Position numbers and translations under genes: made by a program
The notes under the pieces: generated by a model
The model's input: the letters and a program-made list of their open reading frames with translations, nothing else
Told to the model about the DNA's origin: nothing
Database searches by the model: none
In this document: piece after piece, positions 28,501 through 34,381 of the stretch
Numbering within the stretch: the stretch's first letter is position 1
Layout of the letters: each line of letters opens with the position of its first letter
NCBI GenBank assembly: GCA_030323885.1
Contig: CM059192.1
Span: forward strand, 69,504,877-69,568,876
Source: Branchipolynoe longqiensis
Taxonomy: Eukaryota > Annelida > Polychaeta > Phyllodocida > Polynoidae
Length of the DNA: 64,000 nt
Reading direction: 5' to 3'

Positions 28501-30615
28501 TAAAGAAACTGCAGTTGTGGGCATGATTGTATTACGGTTGCCATGGAAACCAACATTTTTCTGTGATCTAATTTTTTTATATCAGTTTTGATAAGCTGAG
28601 GTGATTTGCCAGACCAAGAAGAACCTTGATGTGAAATTTCATCAGGATCTGACCATTATTTAAAAATAGCTACAGTTGACTCATATTGTAGGTGGGAGTG
28701 ATTGCATTATGGTTGCCATGGAAACCTACATTTTCCGGTGATCTAATTTTTTTATATCAGTTTTGATAAGCTGGGGTGATTTGGTATACGAAGAAGAACC
28801 TTGGTGTGAAGTTTGATCAGGATAGATCATTAATAAAGAAACAGGAAATGTTATAATTAGTCTATTTAACAGCCCTAAATAAGGCACTTCTCTAGTGCAT
28901 TAGCTAATACAAAAAATCTTAAATTCAACAAACTTCAAATGCACATATCTCATTCAATTTTTGGAATATCTTAAAAATTCAAAAAGCAACACAAATTATA
29001 ATTTGAATGTTGGAATATTTGAAATTTACTGGGGTACCTACCTAGCAACCACAACAACACCCCACAAACCACCAAAAACCAAACCAAAAACCAACACAAC
29101 AAAACAACACACACAACCCACAAAAAAAAAAAAAAAAAAAAACACCCCCCCACCCACCCCCACACCAACCCCAAACCAAACACCCACCCAACAACCACCC
29201 CAAAACCACCCACACAAACCAACACTAGCTATGTGTGAAAACCGCCGATCGCCGTGAAGCGGTTCGTCAACTACGGTACCGCTAGCTTCATTCCGCTGCG
29301 CGGAGCCGCTTTGCACTAGGTGTTACCATTTAGGTCGCCTAAAGGAGGGTTTTCTAGCTACAATTTAACTCTTGCTTTTATGACATAGACCACATATTTA
29401 TCTACATCCTCATTGTTTAATTGTTTCAATTGGACCAGTATTAGTAGGTATGCGAATAACACGGCGATTTCACGGGACTCGCTCGTTCCACGGGCTTGCG
29501 CGGAGCACTGCGCGGTGCGCAATAGGCTCTCATGGTACTTCTCTATTGCAACCTTTATTTTAGGACTACCAGGAATTCAACCATATGGATGATTTAGTTC
29601 ACATTTTGCTCTACTGTTACATCCAAAAATATTTGCTGTCCGATTTATAGAAGTGACAAAAAATCTTTATTCAAATTTATGTCTGTTTAAATCACTGGAA
29701 TTCTACCTGAAGGTGAGTTTTACTAATTTTGAAATTAGTTTATTTGGTTTCTTTATATACTTCTCTATCTTAGGATGAAATTTGGTGTTAATGTGAGGAC
29801 GGGAACAGTGCTTTTGAGGGCCCCTAAAAAGGTGTGTCTGTCAGTAGGTACGCGAATAACACGGCGCTTTCACGGGACTCCCTTGTTCCACGGGCTTGCG
29901 CGGAGCACTGCGGTGCGATGGGTCACAAAATTCAAGTGCTTTTCCATTGAAACAATGGAACCAAATTAACCATAAAAAACGCGTTAGAAAGTGTCACAAC
30001 TTCCTTGATAATTGTCACAGGATGATGATTTATATATCATTAGAAAGGACTTTACAATACCTTTGTAATGATGTATTTTATGTTGGAATCTGTTAAGTTT
30101 GAATTTTTTTGTCACATACCTAGACTATTAGTTTTAAAGGTTGATGGTTGAATTTCAAGTTTATCTATGCTTACTGATACTCATATTATATTAAAGCGAA
30201 ACACCTAACATTATACACTGTAGTCTACAACCCTTCAAACAAGGTCTAACATCAACATCAGCGCAGGGGAACTGCGATCATAAATGTTGATGATCTGAAC
30301 TGTTATTGATACTGATAGCATTAGCACGTCAACACACCCATTGTCCTGATTGTGACCCAACTTGAACTTCCCAAGACGACTCTGTGCCTGAGACTGTCTC
30401 TGTAGTGTATCTGACAAGTCCCAAGACAACGTCAAGTCTTATCATTGCACAGCTCGAACACCACGATCAGTGACAATGCTCACGAATATCTACTCTTCGT
30501 TTAGTGATGTTGTTCAATCTACATAAAATGAAACAACAAGCCTCATACCTGACAGCAAACCGATTATCGTGAAAAGCAGCATTTTCGAACGTGGAAGTGC
30601 CAACCCACCAGACAT
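1460..30615 (-). CDS. HGSNAT: HGSNAT orthologue, 14 coding exons, 3' end outside the window
   Basis: Heparan-alpha-glucosaminide N-acetyltransferase is a multipass lysosomal membrane enzyme. It moves acetyl from cytosolic acetyl-CoA to the terminal glucosamine of heparan sulfate inside the lysosome. Coding exons in transcript order are 30549-30615, 26222-26448, 24297-24415, 18006-18121, 17219-17288, 15036-15093, 14198-14313, 12369-12476, 9292-9443, 8198-8316, 7694-7815, 4215-4341, 2740-2826 and 1460-1534. They total 1563 nt (521 codons), and every split codon closes in frame. Family landmarks are visible in order: a signal-peptide-like start, the luminal domain, [15 protein letters not shown] with the catalytic His in the following [54 protein letters not shown] and AGKIL. 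About 140 C-terminal residues should lie beyond position 1. Introns carry most of the repeats listed here. Identification is from recall of the human protein and is very likely correct. Confidence 0.94.
1690..1916 (-). mobile_element. SINE type B, tRNA-like head with alternative tail
   Basis: The head has box B (GGGTTCGAGTCC-type) and the body is shared with type A, but the 3' end is different: it ends in ...GGGGAAATT...TTAAACAACTAATGTAC plus an A-rich tail. Other copies are at 15283-15475 and 48391-48620. Confidence 0.75.
2090..2278 (-). mobile_element. solo LTR of the tRNA-bearing miniature LTR element
   Basis: On the minus strand this starts TGTAGTAATCTGCATTAACC and ends CCCCATGACA. It aligns along its whole 189-bp length with the LTRs at 5798-5947 and 6094-6275, including the CTCTCAGGCAAG block, the tRNA-like module with TTCGAATCC box B, and the TATTTCCCATTT block. 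It is diverged. No target duplication is recognisable. Confidence 0.7.
2383..2715. mobile_element. TTAA-flanked MITE, full length
   Basis: The 333-bp element runs between TTAA (2379-2382) and TTAA (2716-2719). Its ends are AGCTGCATAGTCCGATG and its inverted form. A TTAA duplication is typical of piggyBac-type elements. Other full copies are at 27055-27401, 35518-35846 and 50813-51159. Confidence 0.8.
2740..2826 (-). CDS. HGSNAT: HGSNAT exon 13
   Basis: 87 nt, phase 0 to 0, acceptor ctacag, donor CAG|gtaaat. It encodes [20 protein letters not shown] followed by a membrane helix, matching human [20 protein letters not shown]. Confidence 0.94.
2876..3180. repeat. tandem repeat, about 115-bp unit, 2.5 copies
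   Basis: Units carry GATAAATATC, GGGACC(C/A)TTG, GTCGTCT(T/G)CTAACAT and GAATAATAATG in the same order, in HGSNAT intron 12. Confidence 0.7.
3182..4172. repeat. kilobase purine-rich (GGA/GGT)n tract
   Basis: Almost pure G/A with GGT interruptions on the plus strand, hence polypyrimidine in the HGSNAT pre-mRNA. It starts about 40 nt after the donor of exon 12. The long Ser/Pro and Glu/Arg reading frames across it are repeat artefacts. Confidence 0.9.
4215..4341 (-). CDS. HGSNAT: HGSNAT exon 12 (GYLGPGG / [12 protein letters not shown] loop)
   Basis: 127 nt, acceptor tatacag-type (tgcatacag), donor AAG|gtgagg. It encodes [20 protein letters not shown] then [19 protein letters not shown], a luminal loop highly diagnostic of this family. 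It contains sequons NRT and NCT. A 1-kb polypyrimidine tract (coding strand) begins about 40 nt into the next intron. Confidence 0.96.
4342..4963. other. AT-rich intron, no recognisable element
   Basis: HGSNAT intron 11 sequence with a short (TA)n run. Phrases near 4768-4795 weakly resemble the interior of the TTAA MITE. Confidence 0.4.
4964..5150 (-). mobile_element. SINE type A fragment
   Basis: Tail and body of the SINE (AACATCTAAGGTCAT, CACCATGACCCGATATCCC) without the tRNA head, directly abutting the Gypsy remnant. Confidence 0.75.
5330..5575 (-). mobile_element. SINE type C inside Gypsy pol
   Basis: Carries the type B tail (GTACATTAGTTG...AAGCAGGGGAAAT) but a different body (CATAGACATGGTATGAGAGC, GGTGGAAATCCAAATTGGCA). 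The same body is found at 55128-55335, where a tRNA-like GGGAATCGAACC follows. Confidence 0.7.
5798..6275 (+). mobile_element. miniature LTR retrotransposon (TRIM-like) with a tRNA-like gene in its LTR
   Basis: Two direct repeats flank a 146-bp interior with no ORF. LTR1 is 5798-5947 (150 bp, with a 32-bp internal loss) and LTR2 is 6094-6275 (182 bp). Both LTRs begin TG and end CA. A 4-bp duplication CTAT flanks the insertion (5794-5797 and 6276-6279) and splits a Gypsy codon run cleanly. A TGG-initiated possible primer-binding site starts at 5949, and a purine tract (AGGGGGACGAG, 6083-6093) abuts LTR2. Without gag or pol it would be mobilised in trans. A tandem tRNA-SINE dimer is the alternative reading, but the TG..CA ends, tract and short duplication favour an LTR element. 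Confidence 0.72.
6171..6242 (+). ncRNA. tRNA-like (Pol III promoter) module inside LTR2
   Basis: The 72-nt module folds as a near-cloverleaf. The acceptor arm GCCTAGG pairs with TCTAGGT (two G-U). The D arm GTGTAATGGTTAGCAC matches the usual tRNA-Gln D arm. The T arm is GTGGG-TTCGAGT-CCCGC. The anticodon stem is decayed and the loop lacks U33. Boxes A and B are intact, so Pol III transcription is plausible. Half of it is deleted in LTR1. Confidence 0.65.
7360..7487 (-). mobile_element. SINE tRNA-like head fragment
   Basis: On the minus strand it reads GGACGTGGTAGCTGAATCGG, AGAGCGCAGG, GAATCTCGGCTGAGTCAAAG: box A and box B regions of a tRNA-derived SINE, without body or tail. Confidence 0.6.
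7680..7689. promoter_or_regulatory. perfect CLEAR/E-box palindrome GTCACGTGAC in a lysosomal gene
   Basis: This palindrome matches the TFEB/TFE3 CLEAR element exactly. It lies 4 bp inside the intron after HGSNAT exon 11, not at the promoter, so its role is uncertain. Confidence 0.3.
7694..7815 (-). CDS. HGSNAT: HGSNAT exon 11
   Basis: 122 nt, acceptor tttgcag, donor CCCAC|gtaagt. It encodes a membrane span ending LLLPVPNCP. The split Thr codon joins exon 12 to give CPTGYLGPGG as in human. A perfect GTCACGTGAC lies 4 bp inside the following intron. Confidence 0.94.
7925..8115. repeat. dispersed repeat with ACCGGTGGCGC hairpin
   Basis: Shares TGTATAAG(A/C)ATTATG(T/C)GA, TATAAAGGCGC, an ATT microsatellite, and ACCGGTGGCGCCACC with copies at 53085-53280 and 56240-56420. 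Lies in HGSNAT intron 10. Confidence 0.7.
8198..8316 (-). CDS. HGSNAT: HGSNAT exon 10 (GVLQRL helix)
   Basis: 119 nt, acceptor gattcag, donor CAG|gtaaac. It encodes [18 protein letters not shown] followed by MEVVFAQSV. This matches human [25 protein letters not shown] almost residue by residue. Confidence 0.95.
8482..8803 (-). mobile_element. SINE type A, nearly full length
   Basis: Complete tail, body and tRNA-like head (box A near 8775-8795, box B near 8735), diverged. Confidence 0.8.
8811..9090. repeat. tandem repeat, about 120-bp unit, 2.3 copies
   Basis: Each unit has CTTTTCCCC(C)AC, TATTACAA, TTACTGCTAGTGTTTAACTC and GGCACCCCAT. Confidence 0.8.
9292..9443 (-). CDS. HGSNAT: HGSNAT exon 9 (transmembrane helices 3-4)
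   Basis: 152 nt, acceptor ggtgcag, donor AAGC|gtaagt. It encodes [16 protein letters not shown] through [15 protein letters not shown], matching human FVFIMGSSIFLSMTSIL and LICIGIIIVN. Confidence 0.93.
9690..10460. repeat. minisatellite of about 62-bp units
   Basis: Repeating CGTGATGTGGCTTCAGCC, AACATCGCTCTCCGTTCGG, CAACGGGCGGC. About seven units lie at 9690-10050, then two more at 10345-10455 after a unique stretch containing a TATA-like AGTATATAGG. Confidence 0.8.
10971..11417. mobile_element. 447-bp inverted-repeat element
   Basis: The 44-bp terminal inverted repeats begin CCGGTGTGGCGGTTTCAGC and differ at one base. A related pair of ends is at 57707-57979. Confidence 0.7.
12051..12337. 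mobile_element. two SINE type A fragments in opposite orientation
   Basis: 12051-12261 is a minus-strand copy without head. It joins at 12262 to a plus-strand tail (CTGTCACAACTTGGCACCCG to CAACCAACC). Confidence 0.75.
12369..12476 (-). CDS. HGSNAT: HGSNAT exon 8 (active-site histidine)
   Basis: 108 nt, acceptor attgtag, donor ATG|gttcgt, an unusual +3 to +5 context. It encodes [19 protein letters not shown] followed by [12 protein letters not shown]. The His in FKHS (predicted residue 279) corresponds to the catalytic histidine of the human enzyme, on the luminal side. Confidence 0.95.
12691..12867. mobile_element. TA-flanked MITE (mariner/pogo type), 177 bp
   Basis: Ends CAGTAAAACCTCTCTA and TAGAGAGGTTTCACTG, flanked by TA. 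Same family as 47120-47295. It is inserted between two copies of a 45-bp direct repeat. Confidence 0.8.
13363..13702. mobile_element. MITE with long inverted repeats and internal 95-bp duplication
   Basis: Left end ACTGTCTCAAAAGGTGCTA, right end TAGCACCTTTGAGACAGG. The inverted match continues through GTCCATAGTAACGATC. The left 95 bp are tandemly duplicated (13363-13457 and 13455-13550). The ends resemble Tc1/mariner. Confidence 0.75.
13745..14090. mobile_element. hAT-like MITE remnant
   Basis: GCAGGGTTCCTGCACC start, repeated phrases AAGACCTTT and CAAGGCCTTGAAAATGGA, then a G-rich end near 14085. Weak. Confidence 0.4.
14112..14165 (-). mobile_element. decayed LINE 3' end
   Basis: (ATTG)n followed by TTAACGCCACGTCGGCAGCA, closely like the 3' end of the LINE at 19463, immediately next to HGSNAT exon 7. 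Confidence 0.45.
14198..14313 (-). CDS. HGSNAT: HGSNAT exon 7 (linker to start of acyltransferase core)
   Basis: 116 nt, acceptor ctttag, donor AGG|gtaggc. It ends in [12 protein letters not shown], the hallmark start of the DUF5009-like acyltransferase core (human RLRSVDTFRG). A 36-bp tandem duplication at the acceptor places a second tag|GACCTTGG at 14347-14349. Using that site would add codons containing an in-frame stop. Confidence 0.93.
15036..15093 (-). CDS. HGSNAT: HGSNAT exon 6 (cytosolic linker)
   Basis: A short 58-nt exon, acceptor tctgcag, donor TCG|gtgagt. It encodes [19 protein letters not shown]. The last residues match human ETDRLINS, and the exon is needed to reconcile the phases of exons 5 and 7. 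Confidence 0.85.
15283..15475 (+). mobile_element. SINE type B
   Basis: Box B region GGTTCGAACCCTGG, type A/B body, then GGAATGAGGAAGACCAATTG and the TTAATCAACTAATGTACC tail. Confidence 0.75.
15946..16175. repeat. (GGGA)n microsatellite
   Basis: Near-perfect GGGAGGGAGG array over about 230 bp in HGSNAT intron 5. Predicted Pro/Ser and Gly/Arg ORFs are artefacts. Confidence 0.95.
17219..17288 (-). CDS. HGSNAT: HGSNAT exon 5 (transmembrane helix 1)
   Basis: 70 nt, acceptor atttcag, donor CACAG|gtgagt. It encodes a hydrophobic helix beginning [11 protein letters not shown], placed exactly where the human protein has its first membrane span after the luminal domain. Confidence 0.88.
17713..17995. 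mobile_element. 283-bp MITE beside HGSNAT exon 4
   Basis: Inverted ends CTCAGTCACACTATGGCTTG and CCCAGTGTCACACAATGCTTG (reverse of the right end), with an interior rich in GCGACC/GGTCGC-type inverted words. Confidence 0.65.
18006..18121 (-). CDS. HGSNAT: HGSNAT exon 4 (end of luminal domain)
   Basis: 116 nt, acceptor cttgcag, donor CTAC|gtaagt. It encodes [14 protein letters not shown]...NPIDSKL, matching human RLEYRFGEFGNYSLLV...DPVDSNLP. The leftover C joins exon 5 to give the conserved Pro. A MITE-like element ends about 10 bp past the donor. Confidence 0.92.
18125..18255. repeat. minisatellite, left part
   Basis: Units with ATCAAACACAATCAGTGAGGC and AGTACTAAATACTGCAAG. The array resumes at 22855 on the other side of a hAT element. 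Confidence 0.85.
18347..19345 (-). pseudogene. hAT transposase remnant (BED finger and C-terminal part)
   Basis: 19040-19345 encodes a BED-type zinc finger ([20 protein letters not shown], with the expected later Cys). 18347-19100 encodes a hAT-core region ([53 protein letters not shown]). The two parts are in different frames with a large internal loss, so the transposase is not functional. Confidence 0.8.
19463..22246 (-). pseudogene. 5'-truncated LINE, RT-RNase H (I/Nimb-like)
   Basis: Flanked by a perfect 13-bp duplication CTTCAAAGAGATC (19450-19462 and 22247-22259). RT motifs: [44 protein letters not shown] and the catalytic FVDDF (about 21350, after a frame change). [10 protein letters not shown] segment follows. 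Next is an RNase H with [29 protein letters not shown] and [15 protein letters not shown], then a terminal cysteine-containing region. Frame changes and stops disable it. The tail is (TCAA)n. RT followed by RNase H points to the I group; Nimb is my best guess. Confidence 0.88.
22855..23275. repeat. minisatellite, right part
   Basis: At least seven units of about 60 bp (CACAATCAGTGAGGCAAAGC, AGTACTAAATACTGCAAG). Same array as 18125-18255. Confidence 0.9.
23310..24022. mobile_element. TTAA MITE split by a 509-bp LTR-like insertion
   Basis: 23310-23476 and 23986-24022 together read as the family at 2383-2715. The insert 23477-23985 starts TGTGATGC and ends GCATTACA, and carries AATAAA on the minus strand (GTTTCAATAAAGTG), as a solo LTR would. 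It is GC-rich with AG-type repeats. LTR status is inferred. Confidence 0.45.
24297..24415 (-). CDS. HGSNAT: HGSNAT exon 3 (luminal domain)
   Basis: 119 nt, phase 0 to phase 2, acceptor ttatcag, donor AG|gtaaag. It encodes [12 protein letters not shown] through PPHKSQSYC. It corresponds to the human stretch between CLFQVLVNVPQ and KEVC. A sequon (NMT) is present. Confidence 0.87.
24420..26130. other. HGSNAT intron 2, no confident element
   Basis: AT-rich apart from a G-rich stretch at 25080-25340. Two phrases, ATGGACACCA(C/T)ACTCAAA, recur near 24506 and 24679. AATAAA-type sequence at 24728 on the minus strand hints at another decayed LTR. Confidence 0.3.
26222..26448 (-). CDS. HGSNAT: HGSNAT exon 2 (N-terminal luminal domain)
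   Basis: This 227-nt exon has acceptor gccag and donor AAG|gtaatg. It encodes 75 residues. The segment around [12 protein letters not shown]...[11 protein letters not shown] aligns with the human luminal segment KMDQALLLIHNE...YWKSECC. The first half has no clear human counterpart. The exon is GC-rich compared with its surroundings, which supports coding. Confidence 0.85.
26547..26742 (-). mobile_element. two tandem SINE type A tails
   Basis: 26547-26641 and 26646-26742 each hold the last 95 bp of the SINE (AACATCTAAGGTCATATCA, TGACAGT.CGCACTCATGG). Confidence 0.8.
27055..27401. mobile_element. TTAA-flanked MITE, full length
   Basis: 347 bp between TTAA (27051-27054) and TTAA (27402-27405), ends AGTTGCATAGTCCGATGG and its inverted form. 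Confidence 0.82.
27681..28125. repeat. TTGGTGGTTTGG minisatellite
   Basis: About 445 bp of GTTGGTGGTTTG units in HGSNAT intron 1. The Val/Trp/Gly-rich and Thr/Lys/Pro-rich ORFs here are artefacts. Confidence 0.95.
28205..28860. repeat. four tandem units of about 165 bp, each with an X-box
   Basis: Units start near 28211, 28373, 28533 and 28707 with GGTTGCCATGGAAACC, followed by CTGTGATCTAATTT, TTGATAAGCTG and AACCTTGATGT. GTTGCCATGGAAAC matches the RFX X-box consensus and is unchanged in all four. Confidence 0.85.
29440..29925. repeat. direct repeat of a GC-rich 80-bp block
   Basis: GCGAATAACACGGCG(A/C)TTTC, CACGGGCTTGCGCGGAGCAC occur at 29450-29518 and 29853-29915. A related GC-rich stretch with CGCTGCGCGGAGCCGC lies at 29240-29320. 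Confidence 0.65.
30549..30615 (-). CDS. HGSNAT: HGSNAT exon 1 (start codon, signal peptide)
   Basis: The ATG at 30615-30613 follows an A-rich context (aaaacaaaATG). The 22 codons end in a hydrophobic run [11 protein letters not shown], and the remaining G joins exon 2 as GCT (Ala), extending the signal-peptide-like stretch into VCVGVMVS. The donor is AG|gtatgag. This start was chosen because the hydrophobic run and the phase both fit exon 2. The methionine at residue 12 is an alternative start. Confidence 0.8.
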
Positions 30616-31523
30616 TTTGTTTTGATCAGCTGACCTTGTCACTGGTTCCCCGCCTGTCATCGCTTGTCTCTCGTCCCGTTTATCAATGCGCCAATAACCA
30701 GCTAACGGGAACCTGTTAATGCAAGTAAATACCACTAGGTGGCGTGGCGGTTGCAGCTTAACATAAAGTCCAACTTAGCTAATCCCCCAATAGCGTCAAC
30801 AACGCACGTTCATCCCTGGCCTGGATTTAACGAAAATGACAATCGCAAGTGTGATCAAAGCTGCAGGTTGTATAAATACTACAAAATAACAGAGTAAAAA
30901 GCTAGAAAAACACCACAACAGGACCGCCCCCAAGTGGCGAAACTGCGAACAACTCCCTGGTGAATTACCCAGTTGGCAGACAGGGGCCCGCGATGAGACG
31001 GGGACTGGAGTACATGCGAAATTAGCACACAGCTCCATGCCCTGAGGCCGAATAGAGGCGTGGTCGGTGGCAATCGCTGGCGGTTATGCATCAACAGAGG
31101 TAGCGAGTGGTTTGTGTGGATTGGGGACGCATGCAGCTCCTACTGTGCGGCGGCTGGTAAGTGTAGTGGCCACGCTGAGGGCCGTGCGTAGATTTGTTGT
31201 CCGCTGCTCCGACTCGGAGCTCTCCCGATCTGCTCATCATGACAGTATTGACACCCCTTCACAATTGTACACCAAACCTTTCTCATAGCAGTGCACGGGC
31301 GCTAGTGTTTACATGACAGAATACGCCTGTGGCTTTATTAGGCTTACATACTGTTGTAGTAGTGCTGGGATCACGCTACCAATTCATAATTTATCACAGA
31401 CACAGGAACCACACCACGATAGGTAGCTCTGTATACCACTACCAGCGTAGTAGCAAGCCTGGCATCGGTAGCGGCGGTCCTAGACCGTGTATCCGCCTTG
31501 CACAGAAAATCAATGTCTAGATA

Positions 31524-32400
31524 GACTACATCGCCATTCCAGTGGCGCGGTGCATTGTGGGATGCGTGGAAGAAAAACAAGCCCATGAGAAGCACATGGC
31601 ACATGCTAAGACACTGAGTGCGGCTATGAAATGTGTTAGTTTCAGCTCATCTTAGCTCTTGTTTGAAACATAGAATACCAACTAAAAAAAATATATATAA
31701 TAAATTAAGATATTAATCTTTTATCCAGCATTGCATTTACATCAATATAATGAGCACATCTTATACCATCTGCATTTAGATTGAGAATAATCTGGGCACT
31801 CAGACTAGTGTAAAGCCGTGTTCACACCGACGATGTAAATCGATTCGTAGAAATCGACTTGTATAGTTCGGGTTACATTTCGCATGTGAACGGACGTCTG
31901 AGGCGGATTAAGGCTGAATCGATTCCTGTGATCTGGATACTGTAAACCACCTATCGAGGTAGTTTACGTGAGTCGATTTCTGTGATGCGGTTTATTTTGC
32001 CCTTGTGGACGCAACCGACTTACGTGATGCGGACTAAGCACGTCAAACTATATACTATAATTTGGTCTATGAAACCGCTAGCTGTGCACAGATATTTTTT
32101 TCAGCATTTATTTTTAGGGTTTCACTGCACAGCAGAAGTTTTGACCATTCCAAACCAATACGATTCAGTACATACATATCTAGGTCGAACTCACTCTCTA
32201 GTGGTGACGTTGCCTAATCGAAGACTGGCGCTGGTCAGGCTGGGCTTGCTCATGCGCAGATATTGATTTCCGCCCCCAAGTACTGCCCGTGTGAACGGGC
32301 CGCTAATTCGACTCACCTGATTCAATTTGTCTAATTCGCTTCACATTTTGCCCGTGTGAACACGGCTGTAGAGCCATAGCCAGAGTCAGTTTTACTCATT
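31524..32400. mobile_element. element R copy, right end lost, carrying a nested MITE
   Basis: Starts TAGACTACATCGCC and follows the element at 49525 (GGCGCGGTGCATTGTGGGAT, GCACTCAGACTAGTG). It is split at 31814 by another MITE, resumes at 32368 (GAGCCATAGCCAGAGTCAG) and ends at a SINE-like junction near 32400. Confidence 0.75.
31814..32367. mobile_element. MITE with AGCCGTGTTCACAC ends, 554 bp
   Basis: Ends AGCCGTGTTCACAC and GTGTGAACACGGCT. Comparison with uninterrupted copies at 41370 and 49800 (AGTGTTAGAGCC) locates the insertion precisely. An internal cruciform reads GTAAACCACCTATCGAGGTAG then TTTACG. Same family as 34382-34874. Confidence 0.8.
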
Positions 32401-32524
32401 TTATTCATGTTTTTGATTTATATCCTAAGTCATATCAACTTTATAATGATACCCCACTGGGACACGGAGAAATTAGCACCATGATCTGATATCCTACCGA
32501 GTCACCCTATCCCGATACACCGGA

Positions 32525-32690
32525 TGTACGGTGGTCAACGGTAGAGCGCAGGCTTCCTATGTGGAAGATCGGGAGTTTGATTCCTGGTTGAGTCAAACCA
32601 ATGGCAATGACTTACAGAATTTGTTTATTGCTACCTAGCCTGGCAGTCAGCGTTACCAGGAGAACATAATGATTGCGCGCACCGGGCGTG
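32525..32690 (+). mobile_element. SINE type A head and partial body
   Basis: GGTAGAGCGCAGGCTTCC (box A side), GGGAGTTTGATTCCTGG (box B), then CTACCTAGCCTGGC. Truncated. Confidence 0.7.
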
Positions 32691-32757
32691 TTAGCCGAAT
32701 CGGTAGAGCGCGGGAGATCGGTGGTTTGGTTCCCGGTCGAGTCAAACCAATGACTTA

Positions 32758-34054
32758 TGCCTGGCACACACCTCCCGTTTACGATCTAAAACTGCCCGTT
32801 TCGCGACTAAGTTTGAGTTTTAGTCGTTAGGTGTGCGACCCCCGCGCACACCAGAGCCTTGCGATTCGCGCATTAAACTCAGTTTTAGTGCTTAAACCTC
32901 AAATCACAAGGGATTCGAAAAACGAATCGGGCCGTTCGAGAAACGGTATATGTGAGCGGTCAGTCGTATCTTATACGGTATATGTGTGATACCCATCGTC
33001 CGTTTGCGATCCAAGTCCTCTGTGTCTCTGTGTGTCTCTTTCTCTGTGTGAGTCTGTGTGTGTGTCTCTGTATGTGTCTCTGTGTCTGTGTGGGTGTCTC
33101 TATGTGTCTGTGTGTGTCTCTGTGTCTGTATGTGTCTATGTGTGTGTCTCTGTGTCTGTATGTGTGTGTCTGTCTGTGTGTGTGTGTGTCTTTGTGAGTG
33201 TGTCTGTGTGTGTGTCTCTGTGTATGTGCCTCTGTCTCTGTGTCTGTCTCTCTGTGTATGTGTGTGTCTTTGTGTGTGTGTCTCTGTGTGTGTGTATCTC
33301 TGTGTGTGTGTATCTCTGTGTGTGTGTCTGTGTCTTTGTGTCTCTGTTGCTGTGTGTGTATCTGTGTGTGTGTATCTGTGTGTGTGTCTCTGCGTGTGTC
33401 TATGTGTGTCTCTTTGTCTCTGTATGTGTGTCTGTGTGTGTCTCTTTGTCTCTGTGTGTGTCTGTGTGGGAGGGAGGGAGAGAGAGAGGGAGGGGGGAGG
33501 GAGAGTGTCTGTGTGTGTCTCTCTCAGAGACACACACACACAGACACACACACATAGAGACAGACACAGAGTCACACACACATAGAGATACACACACAGA
33601 CACACCAAAACACAGAGACACACACAGAGACACAGACACACACAGAGACACAGAGTAACACACACACAGACACACACACACAGACATACACAGAGACACA
33701 CACACAGACACACATAAACACAGAGACACACACACAGAGACACAGTCACACACACACAGACACACCACAACACACACAGACACAGAAAAACACAGAGTAA
33801 CACACACACACAGAGACACACACACACACACATAAACACAGAGACACACACAGAACGCTAGGAGTAGCTTGGGTAGTTCGTGCTAAAGACACCAGGTGCG
33901 TGGATCGCAGTCGCGAAACGGACGGTATATGTGAGCGCTCCAGTCGGTATATGTGTGTACCCCCTGTCGTCAGTTTTAGTCAGGAAACGGGTCGCGTCGC
34001 GTCGGGCAGTCAGTTTTAGCTCGTGAATCATAAACGGGAGGTGTGTGCCAGGCA
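32758..34054. mobile_element. TIR element with microsatellite palindrome core
   Basis: The terminal inverted repeats are 24 bp perfect (TGCCTGGCACACACCTCCCG then TTTA). TTA flanks both sides (32755-32757 and 34055-34057), fitting a 3-bp TWA duplication as in PIF/Harbinger. The core 33007-33850 is (GTGTCTCT)n then (AGAGACAC)n. No transposase. Confidence 0.8.
33007..33850. repeat. inverted microsatellite pair (TGTCTC)n / (GAGACA)n
   Basis: About 510 bp of GT/CT-rich repeat switch near 33528 to CA/GA-rich repeat, giving a potential giant hairpin. Cys/Val/Leu and Thr/His ORFs here are artefacts. Confidence 0.95.
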
Positions 34055-34381
34055 TTACAAAATTGGTACTTATCGCTTCCTAGCCAGATGCTCAGCATTA
34101 TTAGAATAGGGCAAGGACTTGTTGGCTCAGTGTCAGGATACTGTGACTAAGTGGGATATCAGGTCATGGTGCTGGCACTGTGGCAGCCTGGTCTCCCAGT
34201 GGGGCAGCACTATAAAACCGCCATAAGTACACACTGTCACAAGTCGGTACCCATCCTGATATGACCTTAGCTGTTGCCAGGACGTAAAACGGTCGAAAAA
34301 TCGGGCTGATGAAATGAGTCTTTATGAGAGCCTAATTCCACAATCTAAGAAGCAACATTTATTCTTTGTATATGTCTTCAT

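Larger units (their letters stand above)
32684..34295 (+). mobile_element. SINE type A interrupted by a 1.3-kb element
   Basis: Head 32684-32757 and body plus tail 34055-34295 join into one SINE once the insert is removed. Confidence 0.85.

Noticed and set aside
31067..31288. Plus-strand ORF in a CpG-richer stretch as a first exon of a divergent transcript
   Set aside because: No similarity, no supporting splice partner found, and the plus-strand gene has its own TATA promoter at 35032.
32904..33851. Cys/Val/Leu-rich and Thr/His-rich ORFs up to 315 codons
   Set aside because: Translations of the inverted TGTCTC microsatellite.
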